Below, piece by piece: positions 53,192-63,616 of a stretch of DNA of 64,000 bases. This DNA is from Leifsonia sp. fls2-241-R2A-40a (GTDB taxonomy: Bacteria; Actinomycetota; Actinomycetes; Actinomycetales; Microbacteriaceae), in NCBI RefSeq assembly GCF_030209575.1, contig NZ_JARVRS010000001.1, positions 2,666,001-2,730,000 of the forward strand, read 5' to 3'. Each line of letters starts with the position of its first letter. Position 1 is the stretch's first letter. A model generated the notes under the pieces. That model saw only the letters and a program-made list of their open reading frames with translations. It ran no database searches and was not told the DNA's origin. The translations under genes and the position numbers were made by a program.

Positions 53192-54001
53192 TCAGGCGAA
53201 GATGTGGGGCCACCATGCGACGGCCAGGGGGTAGCCGACGAAGGAGACGATGTCGATGATCGTGTGCGCGATCACGAGCGGCATCACACGGCCCCAGCGG
53301 GTGTAGCACCAGCCGAAGACGACGCCCATCACGGCGTTGCCGACGAACGGCCCGAAGCCCTGGTAGAGGTGGTAGCTGCCGCGCAGCACCGCCGCCGACA
53401 GGATGATCGTCCACTTCCCCAGAGGACCCTGTCCCCAACCGAGCTGGCGCAGGCGCGTGAACAGGTAGCCGACGACGATCACCTCCTCCTGCAGCGCCGC
53501 CCGCAGTGCCGCGAGGATAAGGACCGGCACCGTCCACCAGTGGGCGTTCAGAGTCGACGCCTCGACCGTGACGGTGATCCCGAGCAGTCGGGTGACCGCG
53601 TAGAAAAGGATGCCCGGCACGCCGATCACGAGGAACAGCAGCCCGCCCCCAGCGAGGTCGCGCCCGGGTCGCGTGAGGTCGAGCCCGATCCGCCGGAACC
53701 CGCTTCTCTGCGGCTGCCAGAGCAGGTAGATCACCAGCGCGACGGCGAAGAGGGGGAACAGGTTGCCGAGCACCTGGTACAGGAAGTCGAAGACCTCCCG
53801 GCTCGACTGGGCGGGGTTCACCTCGGCCTTCTGCTGCGCCAGGGGCGTGCTCTGCGTCGACCGGTCGATGATCGTGACGATCGAGTACACGGCGGACTGG
53901 CCGAGCGACAGGCCCAGCACGATCGCGACCTCCCACCACAGCCGCGGGCGGGATGTGCGCTGCACCGGTGTCTCAGCGGTCCAGGTCGGCGAGATGGTCA
54001 T
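53192..54001 (-). CDS. CPBP family intramembrane protein (Abi-like)
   Basis: The 269-residue protein has about eight membrane helices. The CPBP/Abi protease motifs are LQEEVIVVGYLFTRL (two glutamates, but the usual arginine four residues on is a valine), LRGSYHLYQGFGPFVGN with the second histidine, and LVIAHTIIDIVSFVG with the third. The missing arginine means that protease activity is uncertain. ATG at 54001 has AGGA seven bases upstream. It diverges from the oligopeptide transporter. Confidence 0.87.
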   Translation of the reverse strand: MTISPTWTAETPVQRTSRPRLWWEVAIVLGLSLGQSAVYSIVTIIDRSTQSTPLAQQKAEVNPAQSSREVFDFLYQVLGNLFPLFAVALVIYLLWQPQRSGFRRIGLDLTRPGRDLAGGGLLFLVIGVPGILFYAVTRLLGITVTVEASTLNAHWWTVPVLILAALRAALQEEVIVVGYLFTRLRQLGWGQGPLGKWTIILSAAVLRGSYHLYQGFGPFVGNAVMGVVFGWCYTRWGRVMPLVIAHTIIDIVSFVGYPLAVAWWPHIFA

Positions 54002-54133
54002 AGGGGCATCCTGCCAGGCCACGCGGGAAACCATCAGATCGTTGCATAGCGCGAAGTATTCCTCCGTTTTTGTGCGCTTCGTGCAGGAATCCACCGACTG
54101 AGTTACCACTCTGTAACGTTTTCCCGCCCTGTT

Positions 54134-54162
54134 TTGCAATCGCTGGCGGCGATACCTAGGGT
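54134..54162 (+). promoter_or_regulatory. Promoter of the oligopeptide transport operon
   Basis: TTGCAA (54134-54139) and TAGGGT (54157-54162) are separated by exactly 17 bases, one of the best sigma70-type promoters in the window. The leader to the TTG start at 54233 is about 65 bases and ends in AGGAGG. Confidence 0.7.
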
Positions 54163-54232
54163 CATTCTTATCCCGCGCGGGACAGGCGTTCTCGCATGCT
54201 TGCACCGTCGCACACTTCGCACAGGAGGAACA

Positions 54233-56020
54233 TTGCACACCAACGGAAGAAAGGTCAGGCTCGGGCTCAGTGCTGTCGCCGTCGCAGGCGTCGCCGCACT
54301 CGCCCTGTCCGCCTGCACCACGTCCGGTAGCACCAGCACCTCGTCCGCTGCCAAGGGCGGCACCGTGACGGTCGCTGTTGTCAACGACTTCACCTCGTTC
54401 AACTCGCAGACGCCGCAGGGCAACCTGGACACCAACGGCCAGGTCGGGTACCTGAACGGATCGTACGGAACCGGATTCCAGTACATCGACAACAACTACA
54501 AGATCGTCCACGACGACAAGTTCGGCACGTTCGAGAAGACCTCGGACGACCCGCTGACGGTCAAGTACACGCTGAACAAGGACGACAAGTGGAGCGACGG
54601 CCAGCCCGTCACCGCCGATGACATGATCCTTGCGTGGGCCATCGCCTCCGGTCACTACGACTCCGCGAAGTTCGACGACCAGGGCAACGTCTCCAGCGGT
54701 ACGCAGTACTTCCAGATCGCGGGTTCGACCGCGGGTGTCGACGCGACCGACTTCCCGGCCGTCAGCAACGACAACCGCACGATCACCCTCAAGTACGCGA
54801 CGCCGTACGTCGACTGGGAGCTCGTCAACCCGATCGCGCAGCCCGCGCACATCGTCGCCAAGAAGGCGGGCCTCTCCTCGGCCGCCGACCTGACCAAGCT
54901 GCTGAAGGGCCTGCCCAAGGGCGACCCGGCGAACCCGCAGCCGGCCGACCCGACGCTGAAGAAGGCTGCTGACTTCGTCAACACCGGCTACGACGTCACC
55001 GCGTTCCCGACCGACAAGGACCTGCTGGTCTCCTCCGGCCCGTTCGTCGTCTCGTCGTGGACCCCCGGTCAGTCGCTGACGATGTCGCCGAACAAGTACT
55101 ACGCCGGCGGTCTCAAGCCGAACGTGGACAAGATCGTCTTCCGCATCATCCCGGACGCGAACGCCCAGGTCACCGCTCTCCAGAACGGTGAGGTCGACAT
55201 CATCAACCCGCAGGCGTCCGCCGACACGATCACCGCGCTCAAGCAGACCAGCGCGAAGATCCTGACGGGTGCGCAGGCGTCGTACGACCACCTCGACCTG
55301 AACTTCGGCTCGCCGGTCTTCGCCGACGCCAAGGTTCGCGAGGCGTTCCTCAAGACGATCCCGCGTCAGCAGATCCTCGACTCGATCGTCACCCCGGTCG
55401 ACTCGAAGGCCAAGGTCCTGAACTCGCAGATCTTCCTGCCGAACCAGGAGCAGTACGAGGGCAGCGTCAAGCAGAACGGCTCTGACAAGTACGACAAGGT
55501 CGACATCGACGGCGCCAAGCAGCTGCTCGCCGGCGCCACCCCGTCGATCCGCATCCTGTACAACACGAACAACCCCAACCGTGTCGACGAGTTCCAGTCG
55601 ATCCAGGCGTCGGCCGCCAAGGCCGGCATCAAGGTTGTGGACGCCGGTTCGCCCGACTGGAGCAAGCTCCTCCCGGGTGGCAACTACGACGCCTCGCTCT
55701 TCGGCTGGATCAGCCCGGGTGCAGGCACCACGCAGCTGCCGCAGGTGTTCGCCTCGCAGGGTGGCGGTAACTACAACCGCTACACGGGCACCAACGACCT
55801 GGCCCTCAAGTCGCAGACCACCCTGGACAAGGATGAGCTGACGAAGATCGAGTACCAGATCGACAAGCAGACCTTCGCCGACGGCTACGGCCTGCCGCTG
55901 TTCCAGCTCCCGGGTGTCTTCGCGACCACCGCGCGGGTTGACGGCGTCAAGTACAACGGCGGGCAGTCCGGCCCGTTCTGGAACTTCTGGGAGTGGTCGG
56001 TCAAGTCCTCCACGAAGTAA
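54233..56020 (+). CDS. Oligopeptide ABC transporter substrate-binding lipoprotein
   Basis: The 595-residue protein is a family 5 (DppA/OppA) binding protein. The signal peptide ends in LALSAC, with C28 as the lipidated residue. Family features include NDFTSFNSQTPQG, KWSDGQPVTADDMILAWAIA and GPFVVSSWTPGQSLTMSPNK. I chose TTG at 54233 because AGGAGG lies four bases upstream; the frame reaches further without a signal-peptide-like start. It is first in the operon. Confidence 0.93.
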   Translation: MHTNGRKVRLGLSAVAVAGVAALALSACTTSGSTSTSSAAKGGTVTVAVVNDFTSFNSQTPQGNLDTNGQVGYLNGSYGTGFQYIDNNYKIVHDDKFGTFEKTSDDPLTVKYTLNKDDKWSDGQPVTADDMILAWAIASGHYDSAKFDDQGNVSSGTQYFQIAGSTAGVDATDFPAVSNDNRTITLKYATPYVDWELVNPIAQPAHIVAKKAGLSSAADLTKLLKGLPKGDPANPQPADPTLKKAADFVNTGYDVTAFPTDKDLLVSSGPFVVSSWTPGQSLTMSPNKYYAGGLKPNVDKIVFRIIPDANAQVTALQNGEVDIINPQASADTITALKQTSAKILTGAQASYDHLDLNFGSPVFADAKVREAFLKTIPRQQILDSIVTPVDSKAKVLNSQIFLPNQEQYEGSVKQNGSDKYDKVDIDGAKQLLAGATPSIRILYNTNNPNRVDEFQSIQASAAKAGIKVVDAGSPDWSKLLPGGNYDASLFGWISPGAGTTQLPQVFASQGGGNYNRYTGTNDLALKSQTTLDKDELTKIEYQIDKQTFADGYGLPLFQLPGVFATTARVDGVKYNGGQSGPFWNFWEWSVKSSTK

Positions 56021-56033
56021 CAGCTCCGTAAGT

Positions 56034-56096
56034 GAGAGTGCCCGGGAGAACCCCGGGCACTCTCCTGCGCGGGGCGTCGGTTCCGGCCGGCGCCCC
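56034..56096 (+). other. Two tandem hairpins between binding-protein and permease genes
   Basis: GAGAGTGCCCGGG pairs perfectly with CCCGGGCACTCTC (56034-56064, 5-base loop). It is followed by a 10-bp stem with one G-U pair, GGGGCGTCGG with CCGGCGCCCC. There is no T-tract. They may stabilise the binding-protein message. TATCAT at 56098-56103 could be a -10 for the permease genes. Confidence 0.6.
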
Positions 56097-56211
56097 GTAT
56101 CATGTAGTCGGTGGACGTGATCCGTCCGCCCCTTAGATAACGCGCCTGGCGGCGTACCCCCTACCGCCGCTGACCCGCATGGCGCGTCCTGTCAGTGAAG
56201 GTTTTGAACCT

Positions 56212-57744
56212 ATGGCGAGTTTCATCCTGAGGCGACTTCTAGTCTCAGTGCTCATCATCATCGCCGCTTCGTTCCTGATGTACATGCTGGTGGCCTACAG
56301 TGCCGACCCGCTCCAGGACCTCCGAAGCAGCAATTCCCCCAACAAAACGCAGCTGATCAACGCGCGTATCCAGCTCCTGCAGCTGGATGTCGTGCCGCCG
56401 CTGCGCTGGCTGTTGTGGCTGGGCGGTGCGGCCAAGTGCCTCATCCCGTTCGCCAACGCCTGCGACCTGGGGTCGACCATCTCGAACGCGAAGGTGACCG
56501 ACATCCTCCCGCAGGCCCTCGGCTCGACGGTCCAGCTGGTCACGGTCGCCCTGATCCTCGCGATCCTCCTCGGTGTCACCATCGGTATCGTCACGGCCCT
56601 GCGCCAGTACAGCGGACTCGACAACGTCGTCACGTTCCTCAGCTTCTTCCTGTACTCGCTCCCGGCCTTCCTCGTCGCGGTGCTGCTCAAGGAGTTCGTC
56701 GCCATCGGCTTCAACGACTTCCTGGTGCATCCGGTCATCCCGTGGTGGCTGGCCCTGATCATCGGGGTGGTCGCCGGTCTGATCTGGCAGTCCCTCATCG
56801 GCGGCGACCGCAGGCGCCGCCTGCTGACGTTCGTCATCTCGGGCGTCGCCACCGCTGGAGTGCTGCTCCTGATGTCGGTGACGAACTGGTTCCTCTTCCC
56901 GGGTCTCGGCCCGGTGGTGATGATCCTGCTCATCGCGGCCGCCGTCGTCGGCGCGACCGCGCTGATCGCGGGTCTGCAGAACCGGCGCGCTCTGATCGCG
57001 GCTGCGATCACCGGCGCGGTGTCGCTCGTCTGCTACTTCGTGCTGCAGCCGCTGTTCAATGTGTCGACCGTCGCGACGATCGTCATCCTGGCCATCGTCT
57101 CCATCGTGGTCAGCCTGGCGATCGGCTGGTTCGTGGGCGGATACGACCGCGGCCTGAACATGCGCGTCGCGGTCATCGTCGCCATCGTGTCCGGCTTCTT
57201 CATCATCGTCGACCGCTTCATGCAGGCCTGGCCGACGTACTTCCAGGACACCAACGGCCGCCCCATCGCGACCGTCGGCTCCTCGACGCCGGGGCTCGAC
57301 GGCGACATGTGGGTGACGGGTCTCGACACCTTCACGCACCTGCTGCTGCCCACGATCGCCCTGCTGCTGATCTCGTTCGCCTCGTACACCCGGTACTCCC
57401 GGGCCGGGATGCTCGAGGTCCTCAACCAGGACTTCATCCGCACCGCGCGTGCGAAGGGCCTCCCCGAGCGCACCGTGGTGGTGCGGCACGCGTTCCGCAA
57501 CATGCTCATCCCGATCACGACGCTCGTCGCGTTCGACGTGGGCGCCCTGCTCGGTGGTGCGATCATCACCGAGAAGGTGTTCGCCATCCCGGGCATGGGT
57601 TCGCTGTTCTACGCGGGCCTGTTCCGCGGTGACCTGAACCCGGTCATGGCGTACTTCGTCGTGATCGCGACCATGGCCATCCTGTTCAACTTCCTGGCCG
57701 ACCTGAGTTACGCGGCGCTCGACCCGAGAGTGAGGGTCCGTTGA
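56212..57744 (+). CDS. Oligopeptide ABC transporter permease (DppB-like, enlarged)
   Basis: The 510-residue membrane protein has the DppB start (MASFILRRLLVSVLIIIAAS) and the C-terminal permease core with the EAA loop (RTARAKGLPERTVVVRHAFR, then GALLGGAIITEKVFAIPGMG). Typical members have 310-330 residues. Here about 180 extra residues, mostly four or five membrane helices (about residues 170-335), are inserted in the middle. ATG at 56212 is preferred to one at 56179 because it gives the family start. It overlaps the next gene by one base. Confidence 0.9.
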   Translation: MASFILRRLLVSVLIIIAASFLMYMLVAYSADPLQDLRSSNSPNKTQLINARIQLLQLDVVPPLRWLLWLGGAAKCLIPFANACDLGSTISNAKVTDILPQALGSTVQLVTVALILAILLGVTIGIVTALRQYSGLDNVVTFLSFFLYSLPAFLVAVLLKEFVAIGFNDFLVHPVIPWWLALIIGVVAGLIWQSLIGGDRRRRLLTFVISGVATAGVLLLMSVTNWFLFPGLGPVVMILLIAAAVVGATALIAGLQNRRALIAAAITGAVSLVCYFVLQPLFNVSTVATIVILAIVSIVVSLAIGWFVGGYDRGLNMRVAVIVAIVSGFFIIVDRFMQAWPTYFQDTNGRPIATVGSSTPGLDGDMWVTGLDTFTHLLLPTIALLLISFASYTRYSRAGMLEVLNQDFIRTARAKGLPERTVVVRHAFRNMLIPITTLVAFDVGALLGGAIITEKVFAIPGMGSLFYAGLFRGDLNPVMAYFVVIATMAILFNFLADLSYAALDPRVRVR

Positions 57745-58757
57745 TGTCCACCTCAGAACCCATGATCGCCGACGAGCTGCAGGAGCCGAGTGCTCCGCCT
57801 GTCAGCCAGGGCAAGCTCATCTGGAAGCGCTTCCTCTCGAACAAGGTGGCCGTCGCGAGCGCGATCCTGTTCATCGTCATCGTGCTGTTCTCCATCTCGG
57901 CGATCGGTCTCGGACCGATCCCCGGCTGGTGGAAGTACAACTTCACCGAGCTGAACGACCAGGTCAAGCAGGGCACCCCGACGTGGGAGCACCCGTTCGG
58001 CCAGGACCGCATCGGCAAGGACTACTTCGCCCTCACCATGCGCGGCATCCAGAACTCGGTGCTCGTCATGGTGGTGCTCGGTGTGATCGCGAGCGTCGTC
58101 GGCGTGGTCGTCGGAGCCATCGCGGGCTACTTCCGCGGTGTCGTCGACGCCATCCTGATGCGTATCACCGACGTCTTCATCGTGATCCCCGCTCTGGTGA
58201 TCGGCTCGGTCGTCGGTCACATGTTCGGCGGACTCGGGGCGTTCTTCCTGGCCCTGATGCTCGGCTTCTTCTCGTGGATGGGCATCGCTCGTCTGGTCCG
58301 CGGCGAGTTCCTGTCGCTGCGCGAGCGGGAGTTCGTCGAGGCTGCCCGGGTCGCCGGCGCCTCGGATGCGCGCATCATCTTCAAGCACATCCTCCCCAAC
58401 GCCATCGGCGTGGTCATCGTCTCGTCGACGCTGATCATGGCCTCCGCAATCCTGCTGGAGACGGCGCTGTCGTTCCTCGGCTTCGGGATCCGTCCGCCGG
58501 ACGTCTCGCTCGGCTTGCTGATCAGCTCGAACGAGTCGGCGTTCCAGACCCGTCCGTGGCTGTTCTGGTGGCCGGGTGCGTTCATCGTGACGCTCGCGCT
58601 GCTGGTCAACTTCGTCGGCGACGGACTGCGCGACGCCTTCGACCCGCGGCACCGCCGGTTCAACCTCCGCAAGATGCGCGAGCAGGAGCCGGAGGAGGGC
58701 GAGGGCGACGACCGCGCTCCGCGGACCGGAGCAGCCCTCGCGGAGGACGTGCTGTGA
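57744..58757 (+). CDS. Oligopeptide ABC transporter permease (DppC-like)
   Basis: The 337-residue permease has an N-terminal OppC-like helix (WKRFLSNKVAVASAILFIVI) and the EAA loop VEAARVAGASDARIIFKHIL. PFGQDRIGKDYFALTMRGIQ is characteristic of DppC. The acidic C-terminal tail (REQEPEEGEGDDRAP) is longer than usual. Its ATG overlaps the dppB-like stop (TGATG). The next plus-strand gene of the system is about 700 bases on, after an antisense gene. Confidence 0.93.
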   Translation: MSTSEPMIADELQEPSAPPVSQGKLIWKRFLSNKVAVASAILFIVIVLFSISAIGLGPIPGWWKYNFTELNDQVKQGTPTWEHPFGQDRIGKDYFALTMRGIQNSVLVMVVLGVIASVVGVVVGAIAGYFRGVVDAILMRITDVFIVIPALVIGSVVGHMFGGLGAFFLALMLGFFSWMGIARLVRGEFLSLREREFVEAARVAGASDARIIFKHILPNAIGVVIVSSTLIMASAILLETALSFLGFGIRPPDVSLGLLISSNESAFQTRPWLFWWPGAFIVTLALLVNFVGDGLRDAFDPRHRRFNLRKMREQEPEEGEGDDRAPRTGAALAEDVL

Positions 58758-58789
58758 TCACCGCGCCCGTCGCGCTGCCGCAGGCCCGA

Positions 58790-59416
58790 TCAGGCCAGCA
58801 GCAGCGCGGCGACGGCGCCCGCCGCGAGCAGCACCAGCACGACCAGCGACGCGATGTGCCAGCGCACGGTCACCGGCGTGGAGTCGGCGCGACCCGCTTC
58901 GAGGACGCCCGCGTCCTGCAGCTGGGTCCAGCGGCGGCGGACCACCTCGGCGGCCGCGCCGGACTCGGTGGACAGCAGATCGCCGGGGCGCCGCACGGTG
59001 TCCTCGACGCTCGGCCGGCCGATGCGGCCCTTCGTCTCGTTGCGGGTCGCGCGCAGGGTGCGCGCGGTACCGGGCGCGGGAGCGGCCCACACCGGGTACT
59101 TGTGCCCGGGCGTGTACAGGGTCAGCGCGTACTTGGTGTCAACGTGGATGAGCGCCTCCCACGGAACGTGCACGGTGCGCGTGACGTTGACGGCGGTGAG
59201 CCCGTCGTCCGCGACGGTGAAGCTCGGGCGCCACAGCATGGCCCAGGCCACGAAGGCGAACAGCGCGCACGGCACGATGTACAGCAGCCGGGCGTCCTGC
59301 ACGCTGAGCAGCAGGCCGACGGCCAGCGCAGCGGCGGCCGCCCAGACCAGGATGGCAAGGACCCGGTTGAACCGGGACACGAAAACCTCGCGTTCGGCGG
59401 AGGAGACGTAGGGCAT
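58790..59416 (-). CDS. PH-like domain membrane protein
   Basis: The 208-residue protein has two N-terminal membrane helices (about residues 18-62), then a PH-like domain of the bacterial bPH type (FTVADDGLTAVNVTRTVHVP, WEALIHVDTKYALTLYTPGH), and a C-terminal membrane helix (about 188-207). This layout is common in actinobacteria and has no known role. The gene lies antisense inside the oligopeptide transport operon, between the second permease and the ATPase. Confidence 0.85.
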   Translation of the reverse strand: MPYVSSAEREVFVSRFNRVLAILVWAAAAALAVGLLLSVQDARLLYIVPCALFAFVAWAMLWRPSFTVADDGLTAVNVTRTVHVPWEALIHVDTKYALTLYTPGHKYPVWAAPAPGTARTLRATRNETKGRIGRPSVEDTVRRPGDLLSTESGAAAEVVRRRWTQLQDAGVLEAGRADSTPVTVRWHIASLVVLVLLAAGAVAALLLA

Positions 59417-59466
59417 GGCTCCATGCTCTCATCCCGTCCGGACGCCCCCGAAAGGAACCACGAATC

Positions 59467-61329
59467 ATGACCGAGACCACAACGGCTCCGGTCGGCACCG
59501 CCACCCCGGGCGGCCCCGTCCTCGAGGTGAACGGCCTGTCCGTCGACTTCGGGGTGGACGGCGCATGGGTGCCCGCCGCGAAGAACCTGGACTACCAGAT
59601 CAAGGCCGGCGAGGTGCTCGCCATCGTGGGTGAGTCCGGCTCGGGCAAGAGCGCCAGCTCGATGGCGATCCTCGACCTGCTGCCGAAGAACTCCCGCATC
59701 CGCGGTTCGATCAAGCTGGACGGGCGCGAGCTCACCGGCCTGGGCCCGCAGCAGATGCGCCGCGTGCGCGGCCGTCAGGTGTCCGTGATCTTCCAGGAGC
59801 CGATGACGGCTCTGAACCCCGTGTACACGGTCGGTTCGCAGATCATCGAGACCCTGCGCATCCACTTCGGGATGTCGCCGCACGAGGCCAAGGAGCGCGC
59901 GCTCGAGCTGCTCGCGATGGTCGAGCTGCCGGACCCGAAGAAGGCGTTCGACTCGTACCCGCACCAGCTCTCCGGCGGACAGCGTCAGCGCGCCATGATC
60001 GCCCAGTCGATCTCGTGCGACCCGAAGCTGCTGATCGCCGACGAGCCGACCACCGCGCTCGACGTGACGGTGCAGGCCGAGATCCTGGAGCTGCTGCGCA
60101 GCCTCCGCGACCGCCTGGACAGCGCGATCCTGCTGATCACCCACGACATGGGCGTCGTCGCCGACCTGGCCGACAACATCGTCGTCATGCGCAAGGGCGA
60201 CATCGTCGAGTCCGGCACGGTGAAGGAGGTCTTCGCCAACCCGCAGCACCCGTACACGATCGCGCTGCTGAACGCCGTCCCGCACCTGGGCCAGCGCGAA
60301 GACGAGGAGATCGACACGACGGCCGCCCTCGCGGCGGGCACCGAGAACCCGGACGCCTCGTTCACCGAGCGGATCCGCGCCAACGAGCGCGCGGCGCAGG
60401 CCGAGCACGAGAAGTCCGAGATGGACAAGCGCAAGATCGTCGTCGACTTCTCGAACGTCGCGATCGAGTACCCGAAGCACGGCCGCGTTCCGGCCTTCCG
60501 CGCGGCGAGCGACATCGACCTCAAGATCCACGAGGGCGAGGTCGTCGGCCTCGTGGGCGAGTCGGGCTCCGGCAAGACCACGCTCGGCCGTGCGGCGATC
60601 GCGCTGCTGCCCATCCACTCGGGCAAGCTGGTCGTCGCCGGTCAGGACATCAGCAAGCCCAGCCGGGATGAGATCCGGGCGCTGCACCGCAACGTCGGCA
60701 TCGTGTTCCAGGACCCGTCGTCGTCGCTGAATCCGCGCCTCCAGATCTCCGACTCCATCGCCGAGCCTTTGCGCCTGGCGAAGAAGCTGAAGGGACCGGA
60801 GCTCGCGCGCGAGGTCGACCGCCTGCTCGACAGCGTCGAGCTGCCGCGCGCCTACCGCAGCCGGTTCCCGCACGAGCTCTCCGGCGGCCAGAAGCAGCGT
60901 GTCGGCATCGCCCGCGCGCTGTCGCTCAAGCCGCAGGTGCTCATCGCGGACGAGCCGACGAGCGCGCTCGACGTGTCGGTCCAGGCCCGCGTGCTGGAGC
61001 TCATGCAGTCGCTGCAGAAGGAGATGAACTTCGCCTGCCTGTTCATCACCCACGACCTCGCCGTCATCGACGTCCTCGCCGACCGCATCGCGGTGATGCA
61101 CCACGGGCGCCTGGTGGAGGTCGGAACCCGCGACGAGATCCTCCGCTACCCCAAGGAGGCGTACACGCAGCGACTGCTCGCCGCGGTGCCCCTCCCGGAC
61201 CCGGACCAGCAGCGCGCCCGCCGTGCGCTGCGGCTGGAGCTGCTCGCCGCCGGCTCGGACGAGGCCCAGACCGGGCCCATCCCGCAGGAGCCGCAGACGC
61301 CCGAGCCGCCCGTCGCGCAGGGGCTGTAG
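59467..61329 (+). CDS. Oligopeptide ABC transporter ATPase, fused DppD-DppF
   Basis: The 620-residue cytoplasmic protein joins two ATPase domains. Domain 1 has the Walker A GESGSGKS (residues 55-62), signature HQLSGGQRQR and Walker B LLIADEPTTALD. Domain 2 has GESGSGKTT (about 364-372), HELSGGQKQR and VLIADEPTSALD. Both carry the C-terminal oligopeptide-transporter extension (NPQHPYTIALLNAVPHLG and PKEAYTQRLLAAVPLPD). The fusion supplies both nucleotide-binding subunits of the transporter. A linker of about 60 charged residues joins the halves. Confidence 0.94.
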   Translation: MTETTTAPVGTATPGGPVLEVNGLSVDFGVDGAWVPAAKNLDYQIKAGEVLAIVGESGSGKSASSMAILDLLPKNSRIRGSIKLDGRELTGLGPQQMRRVRGRQVSVIFQEPMTALNPVYTVGSQIIETLRIHFGMSPHEAKERALELLAMVELPDPKKAFDSYPHQLSGGQRQRAMIAQSISCDPKLLIADEPTTALDVTVQAEILELLRSLRDRLDSAILLITHDMGVVADLADNIVVMRKGDIVESGTVKEVFANPQHPYTIALLNAVPHLGQREDEEIDTTAALAAGTENPDASFTERIRANERAAQAEHEKSEMDKRKIVVDFSNVAIEYPKHGRVPAFRAASDIDLKIHEGEVVGLVGESGSGKTTLGRAAIALLPIHSGKLVVAGQDISKPSRDEIRALHRNVGIVFQDPSSSLNPRLQISDSIAEPLRLAKKLKGPELAREVDRLLDSVELPRAYRSRFPHELSGGQKQRVGIARALSLKPQVLIADEPTSALDVSVQARVLELMQSLQKEMNFACLFITHDLAVIDVLADRIAVMHHGRLVEVGTRDEILRYPKEAYTQRLLAAVPLPDPDQQRARRALRLELLAAGSDEAQTGPIPQEPQTPEPPVAQGL

Positions 61330-61352
61330 CGCTCGCTGACAGCGGACACAGG

Positions 61353-61395
61353 AGAAGGGGAGCGGATCCAGGATAGAATGGACCGTTCCCCTTCT
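61353..61395 (+). promoter_or_regulatory. typA promoter nested in an inverted repeat
   Basis: TAGAAT (61374-61379) is the likely -10 of typA. It lies in the loop of a 13-bp inverted repeat with one mismatch (AGAAGGGGAGCGG with CCGTTCCCCTTCT), followed by a pyrimidine run. The hairpin could terminate the transporter operon on RNA made from upstream. The leader to typA is about 40 bases. Confidence 0.5.
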
Positions 61396-61424
61396 TCCTT
61401 CTGACGAGAGTCGAGTCTTCACGC

Positions 61425-63353
<1,929 letters not shown>

Positions 63354-63372
63354 CGGCCGCTGCTGTTCCTCC

Positions 63373-63407
63373 GGAGGCCCGCCCGCGCACTGCGCAGGCG
63401 GGCCTCC
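63373..63407 (+). terminator. Terminator of typA
   Basis: GGAGGCCCGCC pairs perfectly with GGCGGGCCTCC (11 bp), with a 13-base loop that also contains the small dyad TGCGCA. TTCGT follows. It lies 20 bases after the typA stop. Confidence 0.85.
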
Positions 63408-63435
63408 TTCGTGTCGGGGCCGGGGCGGAACCGGG

Positions 63436-63560
63436 TTGCGTCGGAGATCCCGGCGCTACGGAAGGAGATGCGGCCAATTCGGCCCCGAATCTCCTCCCGC
63501 ACCGCGGTACGTCGGAGATTTGGGACCCGGACTCCTCCGTTGCCACGGATCCGACGGGAG
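63436..63560. other. Structured intergenic segment with short repeats
   Basis: CGTCGGAGAT occurs twice (near 63439 and 63510). Between the copies lie ATTCGG/CCGAAT (63477-63490) and GGAGAT/ATCTCC, and CTCCTCCGTT follows at about 63532, a string also found in the ychF-tail repeats. No gene is seen here. Confidence 0.5.
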
Positions 63561-63616
63561 GACGCGCAGGCGGATCATGCAGCCTGCTGCGCGGATGCGT
63601 CGGGGACAATGGAGGC

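Noticed and set aside
63436-63560. Third copy of the ychF-tail repeat
   Set aside because: It shares short strings such as CTCCTCCGTT but no extended alignment, so I list it only as a structured segment.
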